Positions 16,609-24,616 of a stretch of DNA of 36,267 nucleotides are shown piece after piece. Made by a program: the position numbers and the translations under genes. The notes beneath the pieces were generated by a model, which was not told where the DNA came from, ran no database searches, and was given only the letters and a program-made list of their open reading frames with translations. This stretch comes from Bifidobacterium breve (GTDB lineage Bacteria > Actinomycetota > Acidimicrobiia > Acidimicrobiales > Acidimicrobilacustridaceae), in the NCBI GenBank assembly GCA_945878645.1, contig CAMCTW010000006.1, forward strand, positions 1 through 36,267, in the 5' to 3' direction. Each line of letters opens with the position of its first letter. Position 1 is the first letter of the stretch.

Positions 16609-17097
16609 ATGCAGGCCCTCTCCTCCGACACCACTACATTGCAGAACGTGACAACCACAGAGCGAATTCCTGCGGTCGAGGGGTGGTTCACCACCTCCGA
16701 GCCGTACACCCTCATCGGCGCCAAATGCACTGGGTGCGGAACCGTCGTGTTCCCTCCCCGCTCCGGCTCTTGCCCCAGCCCCGACTGCGACGGCACCGAG
16801 CTTGAGCCCACACCGCTTTCCCGCAAGGGCAAGGTGTGGTCCTACACCGAGAACCATTACGCGCCGCCACCCCCCTATGTGGCTGCTGAACCATTCGAGC
16901 CCTATGCGCTTGCTGCCGTTGAACTCGAAGCCGAGGGCATCGTGATTCTTGGTCAGGTCGCCACGGGCGTCATGGCCGCTGACCTTTCTATTGGCCAGGA
17001 AGTCGAAGTTGATCTGCAGGTGCTCTACCGCGACGACGAAGGTGTCGACCACTGGATCTGGACTTGGGCACCTTCGGCCCCGAAAGGCAGTGCGTGA
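16609..17097 (+). CDS. DUF35 zinc-ribbon/OB-fold protein, thiolase partner
   Basis: 162 aa from ATG 16609, or 149 from GTG 16648 (VTTTERIP), which matches the usual family start better; neither has a strong ribosome site. A rubredoxin-like zinc ribbon with CTGC and CPSPDC supplies four Cys, followed by FPPR and an OB-fold that ends in WIWTW. DUF35 proteins bind thiolase-fold enzymes; examples are the DUF35 part of ChsH2 with the Ltp2 aldolase, and the archaeal protein linking thiolase and HMG-CoA synthase. The stop overlaps the thiolase ATG by one base (TGATG). As in mycobacterial ltp operons, it is most likely the obligate partner of the next gene. Confidence 0.9.
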   Translation: MQALSSDTTTLQNVTTTERIPAVEGWFTTSEPYTLIGAKCTGCGTVVFPPRSGSCPSPDCDGTELEPTPLSRKGKVWSYTENHYAPPPPYVAAEPFEPYALAAVELEAEGIVILGQVATGVMAADLSIGQEVEVDLQVLYRDDEGVDHWIWTWAPSAPKGSA

Positions 17098-18299
17098 TGG
17101 CAACCGAACGTGATCTTGTTGTTCTCGGTGCAGGTATGCACCCGTGGGGCAAATGGGGAAAGAACTTCGTTGACTACGGACTTGTCGCAGCCAAAGCCGC
17201 TCTTGCCGATGCCGACGTTGCCTGGCGCGACATTGAATTCGTTGCTGGTGCCGACACCATTCGTAATGGCTACCCCGGATTTGTTGCTGGCTCCACCTTC
17301 TCGCAGGCAATGGGTTGGACTGGTGCGCAGATTTCTTCTTCTTACGCCGCGTGTGCTTCTGGCGCACAGGCCATGCAGTCGGCTCGCGCGCAGATCCTTG
17401 CGGGCTTTGCCGATGTTGCCATGGTGATTGGCGCCGACACAACACCCAAGGGCTTCTTTGCTCCGGTTGGTGGCGAGCGAAAGGAAGATCCCGATTGGCA
17501 GCGTTTCCATTTGCTGGGCGCAACGAACCCGGCGTTCTTCGCGCTCAATGCGCGTCGTCGCATCGACGTGTTCGGCGACACCGTCGAAGACTTCGCTCTT
17601 GTAAAAGTCAAGAACTCGAAGGCGGGCGTGGGCAACCCGAATGCCCGTTTCCGCAAAGAGTTCACGCTTGACGACTTTGCCGGTTCGCCGATCGTTTCCG
17701 ATCCGCTTCGTCTTCTCGACATTTGCGCGACTTCTGATGGCGCAGCGGCAGTGATCATCTGCACGCCCGAATACGCCATGAAGAAACTCGGAACCCTTCA
17801 GGGCACGGTGCGTATCCGTGCAGTGTCGAACACGACGCCGACCTACCCGCAGGTCCGTCTCGAACTTCCCGATATCGCCACCGACTCCAACTCGGTTGTG
17901 CAAGCACCCGCTCGCGGTTTCAAAGATTCAATTGCGTACAACGCGTACGAACAGGCTGGCCTTGGTCCCGAAGACGTTTCGTGTGCAGAGGTGTACGACC
18001 TTTCCACTGCACTCGAACTCGACTGGTACGAAAACCTCGGCTTCTGCCCTGAAGGTGAAGGCGCTCGACTTGTTCGTGACGGCGTCACTGCACTCGGCGG
18101 TTCGAAGCCGGTCAACGCATCGGGCGGACTCGCCTCATTTGGCGAAGCAATTCCCGCACAAGCCATTGCGCAGGTGTGCGAACTCACCTGGCAGTTGCAA
18201 GGACGCAGCGATGGCCATCAGGTCGAAAACGCCAAGGTTGGACTTGCTATTAATCAAGGCCTGTTCGGCCATGGTTCCTGCACGATCCTGTCGGTCTGA
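17097..18299 (+). CDS. Thiolase-fold lipid-transfer protein, probable acyl-CoA aldolase or non-canonical thiolase
   Basis: 400 aa, Ltp/SCP-x thiolase family. Start ATG 17097 overlaps the DUF35 stop. The nucleophile motif is present (YAACASG, Cys86) and the C-terminal GHGSCT is kept. The His of the usual HDCF motif is Tyr300 (EVYDLS), and GHP reads Gly-Glu350-Ala. With both catalytic His gone, a Claisen thiolase reaction is doubtful. As I recall, mycobacterial Ltp2 with its DUF35 partner uses tyrosines in a rebuilt thiolase site for retro-aldol cleavage of a steroid side chain, and pairing with DUF35 here fits that model. A role in side-chain cleavage of a branched acyl-CoA is likely; the substrate is unknown. 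Confidence 0.8.
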   Translation: MATERDLVVLGAGMHPWGKWGKNFVDYGLVAAKAALADADVAWRDIEFVAGADTIRNGYPGFVAGSTFSQAMGWTGAQISSSYAACASGAQAMQSARAQILAGFADVAMVIGADTTPKGFFAPVGGERKEDPDWQRFHLLGATNPAFFALNARRRIDVFGDTVEDFALVKVKNSKAGVGNPNARFRKEFTLDDFAGSPIVSDPLRLLDICATSDGAAAVIICTPEYAMKKLGTLQGTVRIRAVSNTTPTYPQVRLELPDIATDSNSVVQAPARGFKDSIAYNAYEQAGLGPEDVSCAEVYDLSTALELDWYENLGFCPEGEGARLVRDGVTALGGSKPVNASGGLASFGEAIPAQAIAQVCELTWQLQGRSDGHQVENAKVGLAINQGLFGHGSCTILSV

Positions 18300-18314
18300 G
18301 CCCAGCATTGTCTC

Positions 18315-18329
18315 GCCGATAACCTCGGC
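18315..18329 (+). other. Small inverted repeat between thiolase genes
   Basis: GCCGA, five-base loop, TCGGC, in the 69-bp gap between the aldolase-like gene and the FadA6-like gene. It may attenuate or process the transcript; it is weak on its own. Confidence 0.2.
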
Positions 18330-18368
18330 TCATTCGTTCTGATCACAATCCACTCCGAGGAGTCCCCC

Positions 18369-19517
18369 ATGGCTGAGGCCTACATCATCGATGCCGTTCG
18401 CACCCCAGTTGGTCGACGCGGCGGCGGTTTGTCCGATGTGCATCCCGCCGACCTCGGGGCTGCGCCAATCGTTGAACTCTTCAACCGCGTCGATGTCGAC
18501 CCCGCACTCATCGACGATGTCGTCTACGGCTGTGTCGACGCGATCGGCGGCCAGGCCGGCGACATTGCTCGCACCGCATGGCTCGTTGCGGGAATGCCGC
18601 AGCATGTGCCCGGTACCACCATCGATCGCCAGTGCGGTTCTTCGCAGCAAGCCGTGCACTTCGCAGCACAAGGTGTCATGAGCGGAACGCAGGATCTTGT
18701 TGTTGCTGGTGGCGTGCAGCAGATGTCACAGATTCCGATCAGTTCAGCGATGCTCGTTGCCGAACCATTCGGCTTCACCGACCCATTCACCGGTTCCAAG
18801 GGCTGGGTTGCCCGTTACGGCGCCGGCGAGGTTTCGCAGTTCAATAGCGCCGAGATGATCGCCCAGAAATGGGACATCAGTCGCGACGACATGGAAGCGT
18901 TCGCCGTTGAGTCACATGAGCGCGCGATTCGGGCTCGGGCCGAAGGTCGCTTCGAGAACGAAATCTTTGAATTCAACGGTCTCAACTTCGATGAAGGTCC
19001 CCGTGAGCCGAACTGGGAAAAGATCCGTTCGTTGAAAACGCTCACCGAAGGCGGACGAGTAACCGCAGCATGCGCCTCGCAGATATCCGATGCCGCCGCC
19101 GCAATGCTCATCGCCAGTGAAGATGCAGTGAAGCGTCACGGCCTCAAGCCCCGTGCTCGCATTCATCATCTTTCGGTGCTGGCCGACGATCCGATCTACA
19201 TGCTCACCGCACCGATTCCCGCAACGAAGCGCGCTCTTGAAAAGACCGGCCTCACCATGGCCGACATCGACCTTGTTGAAATCAATGAAGCATTCGCCAG
19301 TGTTGTGCTCGCATGGCAAAAGGAACTCGACGCCGATCTTTCCAAGGTCAACGTGAACGGTGGCGCCATTGCCCTTGGTCACCCTCTCGGCGCCACTGGT
19401 GTTCGCCTCATGACCACCATGCTCAACGAACTCGAGCGCACCGGTGGTCGTTACGGCCTCCAGACAATGTGTGAGGGCGGCGGACAAGCCAACGTCACCA
19501 TCATCGAACGCCTGTAG
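18369..19517 (+). CDS. fadA6: FadA6-like acetyl-CoA acetyltransferase (thiolase)
   Basis: 382 aa thiolase II with a full catalytic set: nucleophile Cys89 in DRQCGSS, NEAF (Asn306-Phe309), His338 in ALGHPLGATG, and Cys368 in TMCEGGG. The sequence follows mycobacterial FadA6 closely from memory: the opening MxEAYxIDAVRTxVG, GCVDAIGGQAG, and the LQTMCEGGG..NVTIIERL ending. FadA6 belongs to the KstR2 set for late steroid ring C/D breakdown. It should cleave a 3-ketoacyl-CoA with CoA. A strong GAGGAG lies before the ATG, 69 bp after the previous gene on the same strand. A hairpin terminator follows. Confidence 0.85.
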   Translation: MAEAYIIDAVRTPVGRRGGGLSDVHPADLGAAPIVELFNRVDVDPALIDDVVYGCVDAIGGQAGDIARTAWLVAGMPQHVPGTTIDRQCGSSQQAVHFAAQGVMSGTQDLVVAGGVQQMSQIPISSAMLVAEPFGFTDPFTGSKGWVARYGAGEVSQFNSAEMIAQKWDISRDDMEAFAVESHERAIRARAEGRFENEIFEFNGLNFDEGPREPNWEKIRSLKTLTEGGRVTAACASQISDAAAAMLIASEDAVKRHGLKPRARIHHLSVLADDPIYMLTAPIPATKRALEKTGLTMADIDLVEINEAFASVVLAWQKELDADLSKVNVNGGAIALGHPLGATGVRLMTTMLNELERTGGRYGLQTMCEGGGQANVTIIERL

Positions 19518-19543
19518 TCGTCCCAACTTCTTCCCCGACGCGA

Positions 19544-19572
19544 CGAAGGCCCTGCGTAATGCCGGGCCTTCG
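19544..19572. terminator. Intrinsic terminator between convergent thiolase genes
   Basis: CGAAGGCCC, 11-base loop, GGGCCTTCG, followed on the plus strand by CTATTTAT. The 9-bp perfect stem sits between the FadA6-like stop and the stop of the minus-strand thiolase, and may serve both. Confidence 0.75.
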
Positions 19573-19602
19573 CTATTTATAGAAACGTCAGAAGCGGCCG
19601 GA

Positions 19603-20802
19603 TCAGTCGAGTTCGGCGCCGAGGAGCGAAACGAAGCTCACCATCTCGCCTGGGTAACCACCCAGGTTGTGGGTGAGCGCCAGCTTGCGACCTTCGGCCA
19701 GTGAATGGATCTTGCGCTCTTCGGGGACTTCACCACGAAGCTGCAAGAACGCTTCGAACATCATGCGCAAACCGCTGGCACCGGTGGGATGACCAAAGGA
19801 CTTCAGGCCGCCGTCGGGATTCACCGGAAGTTCGCCGTCGAGATCGAATACACCGTCGAGCACATCGCGCCATGCGGTACCGGGCGCCGAGAACTGAAGA
19901 TCTTCCATAAGAAGAAGTTCGGTTGGCGTGAAGCAGTCGTGAACTTCAGCCATTGCGACCTGTTCACGGGCGTTGGTGACGCCAGCTTGCGCATAGGCAT
20001 CGACCGCGCATGCAGCGATCTCGGGGAAGGTCGTGTAGTCGTAGTTCGGGTCGGTGAGTCCGCCGCCGTTGCCAGCGATGAACGAAAGTGCCTTCACGTA
20101 AATCGGCTTATCGGTGTACTTGTGCGCATCTTCAGCGCGACACACGATTGCTGCGGCCGAACCATCGGCAACACCAGCGCAGTCAAAGAGGCCCAGCGTG
20201 CCCGCCATCTTCGGGGCCTTCTCGACAGTTTCCACCGTGATCTCTTTGCGGAACTGTGCACGAGAATTACGGGCACCGTTGTAGTGGTTCTTCACGGCGA
20301 TATGACTGAGTGCCGCGCGCATTGTGTCTTCGTCGACGCCGAACTTATTGCCGTATGCCGGAACGATCATTGAGAACATCGCGGCTGCGGTAAGCGTGCG
20401 TGCCGTTCCGTCATTCGGAATCGGGTTGGCATTGAGGCCTTGGAAGCCGGTGTCCTTCACCTTTTCGGCACCGACAACCATGCACAGGTCGTACGCGCCC
20501 GCAGCCAATGCATACGAAGCCTGACGAAGCGCTTCAGAACCGGTTGCGCAGTAGTTCTCAACACGAGTCACCGGCTTGTTCTGCAACTGCAGCGCGCGAG
20601 CAAGAGCGATACCGCTCATGGCGCTCTGCGCGGTGCCAAACCAATACGCGTCGACATCGTCTTTGTTGACGCCGGCCGAGGCATAGGCCTCGTTCGAGGC
20701 ATCGATCATCATGTCGTCGAGGCTGGCTCCCCAGTTCTCAACGAAGTTGGTGCAGCCCATCCCGACGATGGCTACCTGGTCGCGAATTCCATGACTAGCC
20801 AC
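19603..20802 (-). CDS. SCP-x/Ltp-type thiolase with canonical active site
   Basis: 399 aa thiolase-superfamily protein. Cys85 (NYCATGSEA), His288 (VHDCF) and His338 (SFGHPTGASG) are all present, unlike the paralogue at 17097. It should be able to do Claisen chemistry on an acyl-CoA. GTG 20802 has GGGAAG about 7 nt upstream and lies 8 bp inside the end of the HMGS-like/DUF35 gene, so the two are co-translated. By analogy with the archaeal thiolase-DUF35-HMGCS complex, the product may form an assembly with the upstream fusion protein (inference). Confidence 0.87.
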   Translation of the reverse strand: MASHGIRDQVAIVGMGCTNFVENWGASLDDMMIDASNEAYASAGVNKDDVDAYWFGTAQSAMSGIALARALQLQNKPVTRVENYCATGSEALRQASYALAAGAYDLCMVVGAEKVKDTGFQGLNANPIPNDGTARTLTAAAMFSMIVPAYGNKFGVDEDTMRAALSHIAVKNHYNGARNSRAQFRKEITVETVEKAPKMAGTLGLFDCAGVADGSAAAIVCRAEDAHKYTDKPIYVKALSFIAGNGGGLTDPNYDYTTFPEIAACAVDAYAQAGVTNAREQVAMAEVHDCFTPTELLLMEDLQFSAPGTAWRDVLDGVFDLDGELPVNPDGGLKSFGHPTGASGLRMMFEAFLQLRGEVPEERKIHSLAEGRKLALTHNLGGYPGEMVSFVSLLGAELD

Positions 20803-22198
20803 GGATCAGCTTCCCCTTCCAGAAGTAGTTGTGGATGCCATCGGCGGTGAACAGACGACGGAACGTCATCTCGACACGGCCACCAATGGCGACCTCTTCA
20901 AGATCAGTATCAGTGAGTTCGATTGGCAAACGTCCGCCACCGTCGAAATCGACGACAGCAAAAATAATTGGCGGACTCGGCGAATACGCAATGCGATCGA
21001 CCGTGAACGTGGCGATCGTGCCCTCCACATCGGCCATCGGTGCGTCTTCCATCTGATCGGTGCGCTGACCATCAGAAGAAACTCGTATCGGCGGAAGGAA
21101 GACATCACCAGTTTGTGAATCACGACTGCCAACGAAACCAAACTTCCAATCGGTCGTGCGGGCAGCGGCTGTTCCCGAAGGACGGGCCGGTTCGGGACGA
21201 CGGGGCGGTTCGACATTGATCATGCCGCGCCATGAAAGGAATCGGCCGTAGGCCAGTGGCGCACCCGATGCGAGTTGTGTCGCAATTGAACGAGTGGGCG
21301 TGTACTTGGCAATCGCAGGCGATGTGCGAAGAATCATGACGTCGGCGCCATCGGCAAGAACAACAAGCGCAATGGTTTGGCCAGGTTCGGCGTTCTCAAG
21401 TGCGTTGGCCAGCACCAAACCGGGCTGCGCTGCGCCAGTGCATCCGATCGTTGCGGTGAGGTCGTCGACAACCTTGGCGGCGCCAACCTTTGATGCAAGC
21501 GCAGAGCCGATTCGAGCAGTTGGTGCAGCGACGGCAACAAGGTCAACCTGATCGGCCGAAAGGCCGGCGGCTTCGAGAGCGTTCTTGTAAGCCTGACGTC
21601 CAGCGGCGACGTAGGTGAGTTCAGAGAACTTGTCGTCCCACACCTTCGAGCGAATCTCACCCGGGGTCCGCCAGCGATCGATGAATTCCTCGGTGATGCT
21701 GGCCCCGCCGATGTATTCGGCAACCACTGCATCGCTCTCACCAATGACAAATGCTGCGGCAGCATCGCCGCCATTGGCTTCATCCGCCGAACCGGCCAAA
21801 CCGGTGCGCATATCGGAGGTGACAACGAGTCGATTGCCCACCGTGGAAAGAGCAAGGCGCAGAGCGCCAGCAGTGGAGCCGACCGATGCGCCCATGTCGA
21901 ATGCCGGAACTGCAGCCGGCAGACGCAGTGCCGCATGGATTGCTGTGGCGTTGGTTTTGTCGGCGTAGGCAGGAAGCGCGGTGCCGAAGAGGACTGCCTC
22001 GGGAGCCGAAGCGCCGGAAACGTCAGCACCACGAAGTGCCAGGCGTGCTGCCTCGACACCCATTGAAGTTGTGTCTTCATCGAAGGACGCAACCGCTCGA
22101 GTGCCGCGGCCACCTCCCTGTCCGATGAAAGCCGAAATTTGTGACTTATCAAGCCGTCGATACGGGAGGTAAGCCCCCCAAGAAATGATGCCTCGCAT
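20795..22198 (-). CDS. HMG-CoA synthase-like domain fused to DUF35 OB-fold, catalytic and zinc residues missing
   Basis: 467 aa from ATG 22198. Residues 1-310 have the HMG-CoA synthase/KAS III-like thiolase fold (GAYLPYRRL; FDEDTTSMGVEAA at 39-51; TIGCTGAAQPG at 250-260). The catalytic Cys position is Ser105 (GASVGST) and the expected His is in AAPTAR, without His. Residues 345-467 form a DUF35-type OB-fold, but the ribbon GSRDSQTGDVFLPP has no cysteine. The whole protein has one Cys (253). It probably does not make HMG-CoA and may act as a scaffold or CoA-ester binder for the overlapping thiolase. The operator-like site at 22212-22228 lies just before the start. The in-frame extension upstream to 22975 lies over the oxidoreductase gene and is not coding. 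Confidence 0.85.
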   Translation of the reverse strand: MRGIISWGAYLPYRRLDKSQISAFIGQGGGRGTRAVASFDEDTTSMGVEAARLALRGADVSGASAPEAVLFGTALPAYADKTNATAIHAALRLPAAVPAFDMGASVGSTAGALRLALSTVGNRLVVTSDMRTGLAGSADEANGGDAAAAFVIGESDAVVAEYIGGASITEEFIDRWRTPGEIRSKVWDDKFSELTYVAAGRQAYKNALEAAGLSADQVDLVAVAAPTARIGSALASKVGAAKVVDDLTATIGCTGAAQPGLVLANALENAEPGQTIALVVLADGADVMILRTSPAIAKYTPTRSIATQLASGAPLAYGRFLSWRGMINVEPPRRPEPARPSGTAAARTTDWKFGFVGSRDSQTGDVFLPPIRVSSDGQRTDQMEDAPMADVEGTIATFTVDRIAYSPSPPIIFAVVDFDGGGRLPIELTDTDLEEVAIGGRVEMTFRRLFTADGIHNYFWKGKLIRG

Positions 22199-22201
22199 GC
22201 C

Positions 22202-22228
22202 TCTGACAGTAACTGATAAACCGTCAGA
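22202..22228. promoter_or_regulatory. Operator-like inverted repeat, copy 2
   Basis: The inner site at 22212-22228, read on the minus strand, is TCTGACGGTTTATCAGT, a 14/17 match to the site at 9379-9395. It is flanked by a further TCTGAC at 22202-22207, pairing with GTCAGA at 22223-22228. It lies 14-30 nt upstream of the HMGS-like gene and in the divergent promoter of the F420-type oxidoreductase. Confidence 0.6.
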
Positions 22229-22264
22229 CACCGCAAAGACAAGCCTCAAAACCAAGGAACCGCC

Positions 22265-22297
22265 ATGCCCGCCACATCGACGATCGTGCCCCAGTAG
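22265..22297 (+). CDS. Possible 10-residue leader peptide
   Basis: ATG with AAGGA 6 nt upstream opens a 10-codon frame (MPATSTIVPQ) whose TAG directly abuts the ATG of the oxidoreductase at 22298. The main gene has no ribosome site of its own, so this frame may carry ribosomes to it. No attenuator structure was seen. Confidence 0.35.
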   Translation: MPATSTIVPQ

Positions 22298-23335
22298 ATG
22301 ACCGCCACCGTCCTGCCTGAACTTGGCTTCTACACACTTCCCGGCCAGCCCGATTCCTCTCGCGACCTCATTGCCGAGGTTCGTGAAGGCGAAGCGTTGG
22401 GCTTTGGCCGCGTGTTCGTCAGCGAGCGCTACAACAAGAAGGAAGCCGCCACGTTGTGTGGCGCGGTTGGCGCGGTGAGCGAACGCATTGCGATCTCGAC
22501 CGCGGCGACAAACCACAACACTCGCCACCCGATCGTCACCGCCGGGTTTGCGCGCACGATGCAAAGTCTGACTGGCGGCCGTTTCACATTGGGCCTCGGT
22601 CGTGGCATTGCGCCGATGCAAGATGCATTCGGCATTGACCGCATCACCACTGCTCAGATGGAAGATTTCGCCGGGCTTATGCGCCGACTGTTTCGTGGCG
22701 AGGTCATCATCGGCCACGACGGACCAGCGGGCTCCTGGCCGGTTCTTCACATTGACGCAACGCTCGACGAATACTTGCCGATGGGGATAGTGGCATTCGG
22801 CGACAACACGCTTGAACTCGCAGGCCGCTGCTTCGACGAGGTTGTGCTCCACACCTTTTTTACCGACGAAACCACCGCACATTGCGTACAGACTGTGAAG
22901 CGTGCTGCCGAACAAGCGGGCCGTAACCCTGATGAAGTGAAGGTGTGGTCGTGTTATGCCACCATCGGCGATCACATCGGCGAAGAAGAACGGCTGATGA
23001 AGCTGGTGGGTCGTCTCGGCACCTACCTACAGGGCTACGGACACTTACTTGCTCGCACAAACGGTTGGGACGAAGCCGTTGTCGATCGCTTCCTTGCCGA
23101 TGAAGTGGTGAGTTCGGTTCGCGGCCTCGATGTTGTGGGCACCACCGAACAGTTGCAGCACGTCGCCACCCTTATTCCCGAGGAATGGCTTTCGTCAGCC
23201 GCGGTTGGCTCCCCCGCTAACTGCGTCGCGGCGGTGCGTAATCAACTCGCGTTGGGTTGCGACGGCGTGATCATGCACGGCGCAACTCCAGCGGAACTTG
23301 CGCCCATCGTGGCCGAGTACCGGGCCACGGCCTGA
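22298..23335 (+). CDS. LLM-class F420-dependent oxidoreductase (TIGR03857/MSMEG_2249-like)
   Basis: 345 aa luciferase-like TIM barrel. The sequence follows the TIGR03857 family as I recall it: LPELGFYTL at the start, GAVGAVSERI, ATNHNTRHP (70-78), LTGGRFTLGLGRGIAP, QMEDFAGLMRRL and VLHTFFTDET. The family is predicted to use reduced F420 or oxidised F420 with an unknown substrate; in Mycobacterium, F420-type genes lie near ltp thiolase genes. ATG 22298 gives the family start, though the ribosome site belongs to a short leader frame. It begins a plus-strand run with the CoA transferase and KSI-like genes, and is divergent from the HMGS-like gene with a shared operator-like site. Confidence 0.9.
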   Translation: MTATVLPELGFYTLPGQPDSSRDLIAEVREGEALGFGRVFVSERYNKKEAATLCGAVGAVSERIAISTAATNHNTRHPIVTAGFARTMQSLTGGRFTLGLGRGIAPMQDAFGIDRITTAQMEDFAGLMRRLFRGEVIIGHDGPAGSWPVLHIDATLDEYLPMGIVAFGDNTLELAGRCFDEVVLHTFFTDETTAHCVQTVKRAAEQAGRNPDEVKVWSCYATIGDHIGEEERLMKLVGRLGTYLQGYGHLLARTNGWDEAVVDRFLADEVVSSVRGLDVVGTTEQLQHVATLIPEEWLSSAAVGSPANCVAAVRNQLALGCDGVIMHGATPAELAPIVAEYRATA

Positions 23336-23368
23336 ACCTCTGCTCGGCTCGCCCGGTAGGGTCGGCGC

Positions 23369-24616
23369 ATGGAACTCGGAGCAATCACCAATCCCGATGC
23401 CGTCCAGTACGGCAAGCCCCTCGAAGGCGTGCGAATTCTCGCCCTCGAGCAGATGCAGGCTCTCCCTTACGCCACACAACTTCTGGCTCGCCTCGGCGCC
23501 GACGTTGTGAAGGTCGAGAGCGTCAAGGGCGGTGATTTGGGCCGCGGTTCACAACCGGGCATCACCGACCCCGATGGCCGCTTTGTCGGTGCTACCTATT
23601 TGCGCAACAACCTCGACAAGAAGTCGATCTGTGTCGATCTGAAGGCGCCCGAAGGCAAGCAGCTCATCCTCGACCTCGCTCCCAAGTTCGACATCGTCGC
23701 CGAGAATTTCAAAGGCGGCGCGCTGTCACGCATGGGTCTTGGTTATGACGACATCGCCGCAGTGCATCCGGGTGTGATCTACCTGTCAGTTTCCGGATTT
23801 GGCAACACCGTTGCAACGCCATACGACGGTTGGCCCGCGTACGCCGCAGTCGCAGAAGCAATGAGCGGCATCTACGACTACAAACTCGAGCCCGGCCGCC
23901 CGCCCGCAGTTTCACCCGTTGGCGCACTCGGTGACATCGGCACCGCGCTCTTCGGCACCATCGGCATTCTCGCTGCACTTCGCCATCGCGATCGCACCGG
24001 CTTAGGTCAGTACATCGACGTTGCGATGTTCGACGCCATGATTTCGATGACCGATCTCGTCACCAACTTCTGGTCACTCGGATTGCGCCCCGCCCCAGGT
24101 CAAGGCCTGGCCATGATCCTCGACGGCTTCGAAGCCTCGAATGGTTGGTTCATTATTCAGGTCGGTCGCGAGCACGAGTTTGAACGTCTCGCCAATCTCG
24201 TCGGCAAGCCGGAATGGCTCACCGACGAACGACTCTCAACTCGCGCCGGCTGGCGCGAACACATGGACGACATCCTTCGCCCTGGAGTGAAGGAATGGGC
24301 AGCCGGCATGACCAACATCGATGCATGCCGAGCGCTCGCTGATGCCGGTGTTGCGGCGGGGCCATGCCTTACCGCACAACAGGTCATTGATGACCCTCAC
24401 GTTGCTGCCCGCAACATGCTCATGGAGATTCCTCGGCCCGAGGGCGGCGACCCGGTGCTCACTCCAGGAAACCCCATCAAGATGTCGCGGGTTTCCGAAG
24501 GCCCCGATGTACGCATGCCGTGGCTTGGCGAACACACCAACGAGGTGCTCGCCGCTGAGCTTGGTCTTGATGACGCACGCATCGAACAGCTTCGTGCCCA
24601 TGGAGTGATCGCATGA
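23369..24616 (+). CDS. CaiB/BaiF family III CoA transferase
   Basis: 415 aa. It has the family opening LEGVRILALEQ, then LLARLGADVVKVE (38-50), NLDKKSICVDLK, VAENF, and the catalytic aspartate region GALGDIGTALFG with Asp189. Family III enzymes move CoA between carboxylates through an aspartyl-CoA anhydride; some act as racemases, but the AMACR-type His/Asp pattern is not evident. AGGG lies 7 nt before the ATG, and it starts 33 bp after the oxidoreductase. The stop overlaps the next gene (ATGA). It is likely to re-activate or swap CoA on the pathway acid; the donor is unknown. Confidence 0.9.
   Translation: MELGAITNPDAVQYGKPLEGVRILALEQMQALPYATQLLARLGADVVKVESVKGGDLGRGSQPGITDPDGRFVGATYLRNNLDKKSICVDLKAPEGKQLILDLAPKFDIVAENFKGGALSRMGLGYDDIAAVHPGVIYLSVSGFGNTVATPYDGWPAYAAVAEAMSGIYDYKLEPGRPPAVSPVGALGDIGTALFGTIGILAALRHRDRTGLGQYIDVAMFDAMISMTDLVTNFWSLGLRPAPGQGLAMILDGFEASNGWFIIQVGREHEFERLANLVGKPEWLTDERLSTRAGWREHMDDILRPGVKEWAAGMTNIDACRALADAGVAAGPCLTAQQVIDDPHVAARNMLMEIPRPEGGDPVLTPGNPIKMSRVSEGPDVRMPWLGEHTNEVLAAELGLDDARIEQLRAHGVIA

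Noticed and set aside
16366-17523. Minus-strand open frame of 385 codons
   Set aside because: It runs antisense over three genes with good family motifs; its own translation is low-complexity Arg/Gln-rich and then shadow sequence.
22199-22975. N-terminal extension of the HMGS-like frame to 726 residues
   Set aside because: It lies wholly over the plus-strand F420-type oxidoreductase and the intergenic operator; the domain starts at ATG 22198.
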